From: Arsenophonus apicola
GTDB lineage: Bacteria > Pseudomonadota > Gammaproteobacteria > Enterobacterales > Enterobacteriaceae
DNA: 64,000 nt
Direction of reading: 5' to 3'
Assembly (NCBI RefSeq): GCF_020268605.1
Contig: NZ_CP084222.1
Coordinates: 1,550,001-1,614,000, forward strand
In this document: positions 54,447-62,269 of the stretch, piece after piece
Layout: each line of letters opens with the position of its first letter
How positions within the stretch are numbered: the stretch's first letter is position 1
Program-made: the position numbers and the translations under genes
The notes under the pieces: model-generated
The model's database searches: none
Told to the model about the DNA's origin: nothing
The model's input: only the letters and a program-made list of their open reading frames with translations

Positions 54447-54660
54447 GTTTATTCTATTCCATTTCTTCGAAAAGTTAGTTAGGGAAGCATATGATCTTAT
54501 TTTGTTTAGACCAAAAAAAATAGCTAATTTAAATTTGTTAATAAGATAGGATAATGAATTGAAATGTAAAATGAAATTTTTCTTTAGCTGATAACTTTTT
54601 GTCTTAAAGGAAAATAAAATGCTATAATTTTCAATTAAATAATAGCATTTCTAATAAAAA

Positions 54661-56205
54661 TTATTTAGCTATATTTATCAAGCCTAATGAAGCGAACCAC
54701 TCAGTTGCTGGGATCAACCATAGTTCTATTGCTAATAAACCGACTAATGTCATCACAATAGTATAAGGTAATGCCATAATAACCATTCTGCCATATGAGA
54801 GGCGAATAAGTGGTGAAAGTGCTGAAGTCAATAAAAACAGAAAAGCAGCTTGACCGTTTGGTGTTGCTACTGAAGGTAAGTTAGTTCCTGTATTAATGGC
54901 AACCGCCAGATATTCATATTGTTGGCGTGATATTAACCCTTCTTTTAAAGCACTCATTGCTTCATTTATATAGACAGTACCAACAAAAACATTGTCTGAA
55001 ATAGCAGAAAGTAACCCATTGAATAAGTAGAATAAAAACAGTTGTGATGATTCAGATGACTGTAATACAAATTGAATAAATGGTGTAAAAAGATGTTGAT
55101 CAATAATAACTGCAACAATTGAGAAAAATACCGTTAATAAGGCGGTAAAGGGTAAAGCTTCTTCAAATGCTTTGCCAATGGTATGTTCGTCAGTGATGCC
55201 ACAAAATGAGGTAATTAAAATAATCACAGATAAACCAATTAAGCCAACTTCTGCAAGATGGAAAGCTAAAGCAATAATTAACCAAACACCAACTAATGCT
55301 TGAGTTATTAGTTGCAGTTTTTCCCGTCGATCCCGTTTTCTACTGGCATTTTTATCGTGCATTTGCAAAATATGGCGGACGCTTTCTGGTAATTCTGCTC
55401 CGTAACCGAATAATTTAAAATGTTCGACGCAATAGCAAATAATTAAGCCACATACAAATACCGGTAATGTTACTGGGATCATATGTAAGAAAAAAGCACT
55501 AAAATTCCATCCAACATATTTAGCAATAATTAAATTTTGTGGCTCACCAACCATTGTCATTACACCACCTAATGCAGTTCCAATGCCGGCGTGCATCATT
55601 AAGCTACGTAAAAAAGCGCGAAATTGTTCAAGGATTTGGTTTTTTTCCCTGGTGTCGGCGTTATTTTCCGGCTGAAAAGGTTCTTTCTGACTGGATACAT
55701 AGTTATGATAAATAGAATAAAAACCAACGGCTACACTGATCACGACAGCAATTACCGTTAACGCGTCTAAAAAAGCGGAAAGAAAAGCGCTTGCTAGGCA
55801 GAAAGCCAGGGAAAGTATACGTTTAGAATGAATTGACAGCAGTAATTTTGTGAAAGCAAATAACAATAATTGTTTCATGAAATAAATGCCTGCCACCATA
55901 AAGATCAGCAGCAATATCACTTCAATATTATTAGCGATTTCATGACTAACTTGTTTCGGTGAAGTCATGCCAATGATTATCGCTTCAATAGCAAGTAATC
56001 CACCCGGCTGTAGCGGGTAGCATTTTAGCGCCATAGCAAGGGTAAAAATAAATTCGGCAATTAGTAACCAACCGGCAATAAAAGGGTTAACGAAAAAAAA
56101 GCACAGTGGATTGATTATCAAAAAGAAAATAATGGTCAATTTGTACCATTCAGGGGAATTACCCAGGAAATTTTTCAACATAATTTGTCTGGTATTTATA
56201 TTCAT
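54661..56205 (-). CDS. nhaB: Na+/H+ antiporter NhaB
   Basis: Inner-membrane antiporter of 514 aa (E. coli 513), with some 10-12 hydrophobic segments. LMMHAGIGTALGGVMTMVGE, INTGTNLPSVATPNGQAAFL and FLSAFLDALTVIAVVISVAV are highly conserved family blocks. Divergent from fadR as in E. coli. Confidence 0.96.
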   Translation of the reverse strand: MNINTRQIMLKNFLGNSPEWYKLTIIFFLIINPLCFFFVNPFIAGWLLIAEFIFTLAMALKCYPLQPGGLLAIEAIIIGMTSPKQVSHEIANNIEVILLLIFMVAGIYFMKQLLLFAFTKLLLSIHSKRILSLAFCLASAFLSAFLDALTVIAVVISVAVGFYSIYHNYVSSQKEPFQPENNADTREKNQILEQFRAFLRSLMMHAGIGTALGGVMTMVGEPQNLIIAKYVGWNFSAFFLHMIPVTLPVFVCGLIICYCVEHFKLFGYGAELPESVRHILQMHDKNASRKRDRREKLQLITQALVGVWLIIALAFHLAEVGLIGLSVIILITSFCGITDEHTIGKAFEEALPFTALLTVFFSIVAVIIDQHLFTPFIQFVLQSSESSQLFLFYLFNGLLSAISDNVFVGTVYINEAMSALKEGLISRQQYEYLAVAINTGTNLPSVATPNGQAAFLFLLTSALSPLIRLSYGRMVIMALPYTIVMTLVGLLAIELWLIPATEWFASLGLINIAK

Positions 56206-56247
56206 TATTACTTGCTTTCCTTCACTAGTAGGTAAGTAAAATTGGCT

Positions 56248-56269
56248 AACGTAGCATACTACGTTTTTT
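56248..56269. promoter_or_regulatory. Palindrome with T-tract between nhaB and fadR
   Basis: AACGTAG, CATA, CTACGTT is a perfect palindrome at 56248-56265, followed on the plus strand by four further T's. It is upstream of nhaB and fadR, so it is either an operator or the terminator of a short plus-strand transcript. It does not match the FadR consensus I know. Confidence 0.4.
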
Positions 56270-56432
56270 CAATGCTAGAAATTAAAAGAACGATCTCCTA
56301 ATTAACGACAAATTGTATTAACTCTTTATGATCAGATTAGTATTTCTTAATAACTTGGCTACCTCAAAGTTTTTCATTCTGATATTATCTCGTTTTATAA
56401 TGACAAAAAATTTGTTTTAGGTAGAGAAAAAT

Positions 56433-57155
56433 ATGATTATTAGAGCGCAAAGTCCCGCTAATTTTGCAGAAGAGTATATAGTTGAAAGTATTTGGAATAA
56501 TCATTTTCCCCCAGGTTCTATTTTACCTGCAGAACGTGAGCTATCAGAACTGATCGGTGTTACAAGAACAACATTACGAGAAGTTTTACAGCGGCTGGCA
56601 AGAGACGGTTGGCTAACTATTCAGCATGGAAAACCAACTAAAGTAAACAATTTTTGGGAAACTTCAGGACTTAATATTTTAGAAACGGTGGCTCGCTTAG
56701 ATCATAGTGGGGCACCAAAATTGATTGAGGATTTATTATCGGTCAGAACCAATATTTCCGCTATTTTTATTCGAACTGCCTTTCGTAAAAATAAACAAAA
56801 ATCATTGGAGATATTATCAATAAGAGAAAATATAGAAGATTGTTCTGAAGCATTTAGTAGAGTTGATTATAATATTTTTCGTGGACTGGCATTTGTTTCT
56901 GGTAATCCTATTTATGGCTTGATCCTAAATGGTTTAAAAGGACTATATACCCGCGTTGGTCGCTACTTTTTTTCTGATCCTACAGCGCGTCAACTTGCTT
57001 ATAATTTTTATCATGATTTAGCTAAAATATGTGAACAAGAAAAGTGTGAGCAGGTGCTAGATAGGGTTCGTAGCTATGGCAAAGAGAGTGGTAATATTTG
57101 GCGTGAGATGAAAGATAAAGACAATATGATAAATAATTTGTCTGAATCACGTTAA
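56433..57155 (+). CDS. fadR: Fatty-acid regulator FadR
   Basis: GntR-family acyl-CoA-responsive regulator, 240 aa (E. coli 239). The winged helix (LPAERELSELIGVTRTTLRE, then LQRLARDGWLTIQHGKPTKV) is nearly identical to E. coli and the acyl-CoA domain (SVRTNISAIFIRTAFR, GNPIYGLILNGLKGLYTR) is intact. Represses fad and activates fabA/fabB in E. coli. Confidence 0.96.
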   Translation: MIIRAQSPANFAEEYIVESIWNNHFPPGSILPAERELSELIGVTRTTLREVLQRLARDGWLTIQHGKPTKVNNFWETSGLNILETVARLDHSGAPKLIEDLLSVRTNISAIFIRTAFRKNKQKSLEILSIRENIEDCSEAFSRVDYNIFRGLAFVSGNPIYGLILNGLKGLYTRVGRYFFSDPTARQLAYNFYHDLAKICEQEKCEQVLDRVRSYGKESGNIWREMKDKDNMINNLSESR

Positions 57156-57191
57156 CCTCATTGCTCGCTGCACAATCAGTATTTTTTTATT

Positions 57192-57210
57192 CCCTCATCA
57201 AAAGTGAGGG
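57192..57210 (+). terminator. Hairpin downstream of fadR
   Basis: CCCTCA and TGAGGG form a 6-bp stem with a 7-base loop, 37 bases after fadR. No strong T-tract follows, so terminator strength is doubtful. Confidence 0.4.
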
Positions 57211-57296
57211 CGTTGATTGAGATCGCAGTAATTCGTATAAAATGCTAATAAAATTTATCAATAGTTATCATTATTTTTTACATAAAAATCGCAAAG

Positions 57297-58193
57297 TTAT
57301 CGCATGACGTCTTGCATTTTAATACTACGCACACCTAAGATTAATGACATCCGGGCAGGATTTTCACCTTCTGGTTGCATTGGTTGGCTAATATGAGCAG
57401 TTTCAAGACATAGCATTTTTTTGTAACCATCGCTGGTCATGTCTTTTATTGCACTGGATAGTTCAGCACCAGGATTCCAACATACTACATCACTATGATG
57501 GTAATGATGTATTTCTAAAATACGTTGCCAATTTTTATCATACACCAAATTACAATCATCGGATTCGGTATAAATACGATCAGTCCGTGCGGTTATATAA
57601 GTTTTTATCTCTTCAGGGTAAACGTCACGATCAGCCACTTTATCAACATAATGTTTACCTAATCCTTTAATGTATATTTTATTTATATCACTGACTTGTA
57701 AATAAGTATGTAATGCACCAGTAGCAGGCTCAGTACCATAATATTCAAATTCAATTTCACAGGTGGTAGCGAGTTTAAAGCGCATTATTAAGGTAAATTC
57801 ATGTGGCCATATCTTTCTTGTCGTTTCATTATCAGTAAGTGTTAGCGTAAGGATCACACAATCGGTATGCTCACTATGTGCTGTCAACTGCCATTCTTGT
57901 AAACGAGCAAAACCATGGCTGGGTTGCGCGACCAGACCAAACCATGGCCAGCAAATAGGAATTCCGCCGCGAATAGCAATATTTTTTTTAAATAGACTAT
58001 TTTTACTCAACCATATACAGGCTTTTTCCCCATCAGGCTGCCAGCTAAGTAGTTGCGCTCCCTAAAGGCTGACTGCAGCATTCACTTTAGGATGAGAAAC
58101 AATAATGACCGTCAGTTCATCGAGCTGGCGAAGTGTAATATAGGCCGAAATTTTTTCTCTTACCGGTAAGCTAAACAGTGTCGTGTCATTCAT
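57297..58193 (-). pseudogene. yeaD: D-hexose-6-phosphate epimerase YeaD (in-frame stop)
   Basis: Aldose-1-epimerase-like enzyme normally adjacent to gapA. Translation from ATG 58193 gives MNDTTLFSLPVREKISA and so on, but codon 44 is TAG (58062-58064), where E. coli has Gln (LQGAHLLSW); the frame then continues GAQLLSWQPDGEKACIWLS to the end with all later blocks (AIRGGIPICWPWFG, HEFTLIM, CWNPG) intact. Without the stop it would have 298 aa (E. coli 294). A single CAG-to-TAG change explains it. Internal initiation could give a 237-aa fragment lacking the first strands. Confidence 0.9.
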
Positions 58194-58272
58194 AATTTCG
58201 ACCTTTTATCTTTTTTATGATTGCCAATTAGTCAGTTTAAAAATACCGTTGGATTATATGCCAGAATGAAAA

Positions 58273-58294
58273 AAGCCGCCATTGATGGCGGCTT
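58273..58294 (-). terminator. gapA terminator
   Basis: AAGCCGCCAT and ATGGCGGCTT form a perfect 10-bp stem with a 2-base nominal loop (four or more in practice). On the minus strand it follows gapA by 20 bases and ends in T6. Confidence 0.92.
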
Positions 58295-58314
58295 GAAGTG
58301 AGTAATTAGGCTAT

Positions 58315-59310
58315 TTATTTAGCAATATGCGCAATTAAATCTAAAACTTTATTCGAATAACCAGTTTCATTATCGTACCAGGCGACTAATTTTACAAAAC
58401 TATCGTTTAAGGCAATACCCGCTTTGGCATCAAAAATGGATGTTAATTTATCGCCATTAAAGTCAGTGGAAACAACGTCATCTTCTGTGTAACCAAGGAT
58501 ACCTTTTAATTCACCATTTGCGGCATGTTGGATCGCCTGGCAAATTTCTTTATAAGTAGCAGGTTTATTTAAACGAACAGTTAGGTCGACCACTGAAACA
58601 TTCGGTGTTGGAACACGGAACGCCATACCGGTTAATTTACCATCTAGTTCAGGAATGACCTTACCAACAGCTTTAGCAGCACCGGTTGACGAAGGAATGA
58701 TATTTTGTGAAGCACCACGGCCACCACGCCAATCCTTAGCTGAAGGTCCGTCAACAGTTTTTTGAGTTGCAGTTGTTGCATGAACGGTGGTCATCAGACC
58801 TTCAATGATACCAAATTTGTCATTGATAACTTTCGCTAACGGAGCTAAACAGTTAGTGGTACAAGAGGCATTAGAAACAATATCCTGACCATTATAGGTG
58901 TTATGATTAACGCCCATAACAAACATTGGGGTTTCATCTTTAGAGGGGCCGGTTAAAACGACTTTTTTTGCCCCTGCTGTAATATGTTTGCGTGCGGTTT
59001 CATCAGTTAAGAAAATACCCGTCGCTTCAGCAACCACATCAACACCAACTTCGTTCCATTTCAGGTTAGCAGGGTCTTTTTCTGCCGTACAGCGAATAGT
59101 TTTACCATTAACCACCAGGTGACCATCTTTAACTTCGACAGTACCATTGAAACGGCCGTGTGTTGAGTCGTATTTCAGCATATAGGCCATATAATTGGCA
59201 TCTAATAAATCATTGATTGCCACGATTTCGATATCTTTACGCTCTTGGGCAGCACGAAAAACAATACGGCCAATACGACCGAAACCATTAATACCTACTT
59301 TGATAGTCAT
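58315..59310 (-). CDS. gapA: Glyceraldehyde-3-phosphate dehydrogenase A
   Basis: Glycolytic enzyme of 331 aa, the E. coli length. NAD-binding start MTIKVGINGFGRIGRIVFRA, catalytic Cys in SNASCTTNCLAPL (about residue 150) and WYDNETGYSNKVLDL are intact. Divergent from msrB as in E. coli. Confidence 0.98.
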   Translation of the reverse strand: MTIKVGINGFGRIGRIVFRAAQERKDIEIVAINDLLDANYMAYMLKYDSTHGRFNGTVEVKDGHLVVNGKTIRCTAEKDPANLKWNEVGVDVVAEATGIFLTDETARKHITAGAKKVVLTGPSKDETPMFVMGVNHNTYNGQDIVSNASCTTNCLAPLAKVINDKFGIIEGLMTTVHATTATQKTVDGPSAKDWRGGRGASQNIIPSSTGAAKAVGKVIPELDGKLTGMAFRVPTPNVSVVDLTVRLNKPATYKEICQAIQHAANGELKGILGYTEDDVVSTDFNGDKLTSIFDAKAGIALNDSFVKLVAWYDNETGYSNKVLDLIAHIAK

Positions 59311-59659
59311 AGTATTTCCACCAGCTATATTTTAATTTAAAAGAATTTAATATTGTTTCTAACGTTACCAAAACCTTGCCATCCGTCAAGCGGAATCGTG
59401 TCAATTACCCTAAAAATTGACATATAAAGCACCTTTTGTATGTTTAATAAACAAGCCTAAGGTTAATGTTTTGATTCACTATTATCGTTCTGGACAGGGA
59501 GATTTAAAGTGAATATTGATAATATATGTGAATTATATCACAAATCAGATCACAAAAATCTATTTTGCTAGGCTAAAAATAATTGAGATAGTTTAGAGTT
59601 AACTTTTACTCATCAGCTAAATATAATTACATTTACTTGAAAATAAGGAAAGCTTTCTT
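59311..59659. other. gapA-msrB divergent promoter region
   Basis: A 349-base AT-rich region with no ORF, presumably holding promoters for gapA and msrB. Specific sites were not resolved by eye. The AAGGAAAG ribosome site of msrB lies at its right end. Confidence 0.4.
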
Positions 59660-60073
59660 ATGACAGAAAAAGAACAAAAACACATTAAGTCGAAAAAACT
59701 TAATGAAATACAACATCATGTCACTCAAGAAGCCGGAACAGAGCCGCCTTTTTCAGGTAAATTATTACATAATCAACGAGAAGGTATTTATTACTGTCTA
59801 TGTTGCCATGCGCCGCTTTTTCTATCGCAAACAAAATTTGATACGGGTTGTGGCTGGCCAAGTTTTTACCAACCGATTAACGATCACGCTGTCAATTATA
59901 TTGATGACTTTTCCCATGGCATGCAGAGAATTGAAGTGCGTTGCCGTACCTGTAATGCACATTTAGGCCATGTTTTTGCCGATGGCCCACAACCGACTGG
60001 GCAACGTTATTGCATTAATTCTGTCGCATTAAGTTTTACTGATCAACAATCTGGTGAGGTAACTGAGGGTTAA
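59660..60073 (+). CDS. msrB: Methionine-R-sulfoxide reductase MsrB
   Basis: Reduces methionine-R-sulfoxide in proteins. It is 137 aa, as in E. coli. Zinc cysteines C46/C49 and C95/C98 and catalytic C118 (GQRYCINSVAL) are present, with the GCGWPSFY motif. Followed by yeaC. Confidence 0.97.
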   Translation: MTEKEQKHIKSKKLNEIQHHVTQEAGTEPPFSGKLLHNQREGIYYCLCCHAPLFLSQTKFDTGCGWPSFYQPINDHAVNYIDDFSHGMQRIEVRCRTCNAHLGHVFADGPQPTGQRYCINSVALSFTDQQSGEVTEG

Positions 60074-60128
60074 GTAACACTTATTCGATGCAATAGAGGT
60101 TAATCAACAACAAAAAAGGGGATACAAG

Positions 60129-60383
60129 ATGGAGCTTAATGAACTGGTTGATTTAATGACAGTTGATATTTATCAACGATTGCTGACCGCCGTTGAGTTG
60201 GGTAAATGGCCAGATGGTGTTGCGTTAACCCCAGAGCAAAAAGAAAATAGTCTGCAAGCGGTTATGCTTTGGCAGGCTAAGCATAATCATAATGCACAGC
60301 ATATGACGGTAGGTACGGATGGTAATATCACTTTGAAAACAAAAAATGAGTTAAAGAGCTTATTTGAAAGTGAAAAAAGATAA
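60129..60383 (+). CDS. yeaC: YeaC, DUF1315 protein
   Basis: A small soluble protein of 84 aa (MELNELVDLMTVDIYQRLLT, GKWPDGVALTPEQKENSLQA) matching YeaC, which always follows msrB in enterobacteria. GGGGATACAAG precedes the ATG. Function unknown. Confidence 0.92.
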   Translation: MELNELVDLMTVDIYQRLLTAVELGKWPDGVALTPEQKENSLQAVMLWQAKHNHNAQHMTVGTDGNITLKTKNELKSLFESEKR

Positions 60384-60419
60384 CCAGAGTTTGATTAAAT
60401 GTTAATAAGTTGGTCACTT

Positions 60420-61082
60420 CTAGCGAAAATCATTAGCACAGTCATAAGATTGAACATGTAAATCAGAAGATGTTATTAGTTTGGCGCCAGCTAATGCCAT
60501 TTCTTGTAATGCGTTATGACTGTCTTCTGGATGAAGATTAACGCCCCGACAACCATCTTGGATTACCGTTACTTGATAACCTAATTGTATTGCATCAAGG
60601 ACGGTAAATTTTACGCAGTAATCTGTTGCTAAACCCATAATATATAAATGTTTGATTTGATTTTTTGTTAACCAACCATCTAACTGGGTTGCATGTTGAT
60701 GATCATTATCAAAAAAAGCACTATAACTATCGATTGTCGCATTGACTCCTTTTTGAAAAATAGCTTGGATTGCTGACTGATTGAGTGCTGGATGAAATTC
60801 CGCTCCTTTCTGATGTTGCACACAATGAACTGGCCACCAAATTTGGCGTAAGCCATTAAGTTTACCCTCGCTACCTACCTTAGTTCCTGAGTTGACAGCA
60901 AAACTTAAATGATCAGCAGGATGCCAGTCCTGGCTGGCGATAATAGTAATTCCTTGTTGCTGACAGTAGGTGATAATTGCATTGGCTATATTGATAACAC
61001 TTTCACTTTCTGATATGGCGAGGGCGCCCCCATTACAAAAGTCATTTTGCAGATCGACTAATAATAGTGCGCTATGTGTCAT
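60420..61082 (-). CDS. pncA: Nicotinamidase PncA
   Basis: Converts nicotinamide to nicotinate for NAD salvage. From ATG 61082 it has 220 aa. Catalytic Asp (LLLVDLQNDF), metal-binding DWHPADH and the nucleophile Cys (MGLATDYCVKFTVLDA) are intact. The AAGGATAAT ribosome site selects this ATG, or the one just before it, over the GTG at 61106. It ends in TAG, showing that TAG is a working stop here. Follows ansA as in E. coli. Confidence 0.95.
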   Translation of the reverse strand: MTHSALLLVDLQNDFCNGGALAISESESVINIANAIITYCQQQGITIIASQDWHPADHLSFAVNSGTKVGSEGKLNGLRQIWWPVHCVQHQKGAEFHPALNQSAIQAIFQKGVNATIDSYSAFFDNDHQHATQLDGWLTKNQIKHLYIMGLATDYCVKFTVLDAIQLGYQVTVIQDGCRGVNLHPEDSHNALQEMALAGAKLITSSDLHVQSYDCANDFR

Positions 61083-61092
61083 CATATTATCC

Positions 61093-62115
61093 TTAGTAAT
61101 TGTCACTATAACTCAGTTCACCGCGCAAATTTTTTTGCATCAGTGTACGAATATCATTTGTTGTTAAAGATTGGCTGAGTAAATAATGAAGTTTGGTAAG
61201 TGTTGCCTCAAAAGTCATATCATAACCACTAATAACACCAACTTTGGCTAATGCGTGCCCGGTTGCATAGCCATTCATGTTAACTCGCCCAGACAGGCAT
61301 TGTGTCAGATTAACGACGATAATATCGTGTTGACAGGCTTTTTCAAGGCATTTTAACAACTCAGTTTGCGAAGGCGCATTACCGACACCATACGAACGGA
61401 GAATCAGTGCCTTGGTTGGTTGCAATAAGATATTTTCGATACTTTGTACTGAAATCCCAGGATAAATGGTAACAACACCAATAGGTTGAGGTGTTATTTT
61501 ATAGCTGCTGAAATCGTCGTTGTTTTTTGGCAGCGGGCAGCTTTGTAAACAACGGATATGAATACCTGCGTCAATTAACGGAGGGCAATTAGGCGAAGTA
61601 AAGGCATCAAAACCATCAGCATGGGATTTGACGGTACGGTTACCTCTAAATAATTTGTTATTAAAAAAAAGCGTCACTTCATTGATAGGGTAATTTGCCG
61701 CCAAGTACAAGGCATTGAGAAGATTGGTTTGGCCATCAGATCTTAACGCTTCCAGTGGTATTTGTGACCCTGTCACAATAATGGGCTTGTCTAGATTGTC
61801 AAACATAAATGAGAGTGCGGAGGCGGTAAATGCCATGGTATCGGTACCATGTAGAATCACAAAACCATCATAGTTTTTATAGTTATCGCTGATATCATCA
61901 GCAATACACTGCCAATCTTGTGGCGTCATATTAGCAGAATCAATTAAAGGATTATGTTCCCGGATGGTGAAATGTGGCATTTCAGCCCGGTGAAATTCTG
62001 GCATGCTGGTTAGTTGTTTTTGCAGATGGCCGGAAGCTGGCACATAGCCACGCGTGGAATACTACATGCCAATGGTGCCGCCTGTGTAAACAACATAGAT
62101 GGATTTTTTTTCCAT
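61093..62115 (-). pseudogene. ansA: L-asparaginase I AnsA (early in-frame stop)
   Basis: Cytoplasmic asparaginase; 340 codons in all (E. coli 338). From ATG 62115 it reads MEKKSIYVVYTGGTIGM and then TAG (codon 18, 62062-62064), where E. coli has Gln (GMQRSEQGY); the frame continues YSTRGYVPASGHLQKQL to the normal end. Thus one CAG-to-TAG change. Restart at GTG 62043 would lack the nucleophile Thr14 in TGGTIG, so the product would be inactive. The remainder, including LHGTDTMAFTASALSFM, is intact, so the mutation is recent. Confidence 0.92.
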
Positions 62116-62220
62116 TCTCAGTACCTAACAATATGAATAAGCAAAAAAAGATAAATTTAAAGAATTATAAAGTAGTTAGTTAATAAAATCTGTGGCATGT
62201 TAAATATTAATATAAAACAA

Positions 62221-62241
62221 AGCGCCCATATGCTGGGCGCT
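62221..62241 (-). terminator. sppA terminator
   Basis: AGCGCCC and GGGCGCT form a perfect 7-bp GC stem with a 7-base loop. On the minus strand it follows sppA by 28 bases and precedes TTGTTTTATA. It separates sppA from ansA. Confidence 0.75.
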
Positions 62242-62269
62242 AGTGTTATGACAATGTGATACCTATTTA

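Noticed and set aside
25430..62115. Genome-wide recoding of TAA/TAG as glutamine to explain anmK, yeaD, ansA and islet A
   Set aside because: Many genes here end normally in TAA, and pncA ends in TAG at the expected length, so both are genuine stops. Simple nonsense mutation is enough, though suppression is left as a test.
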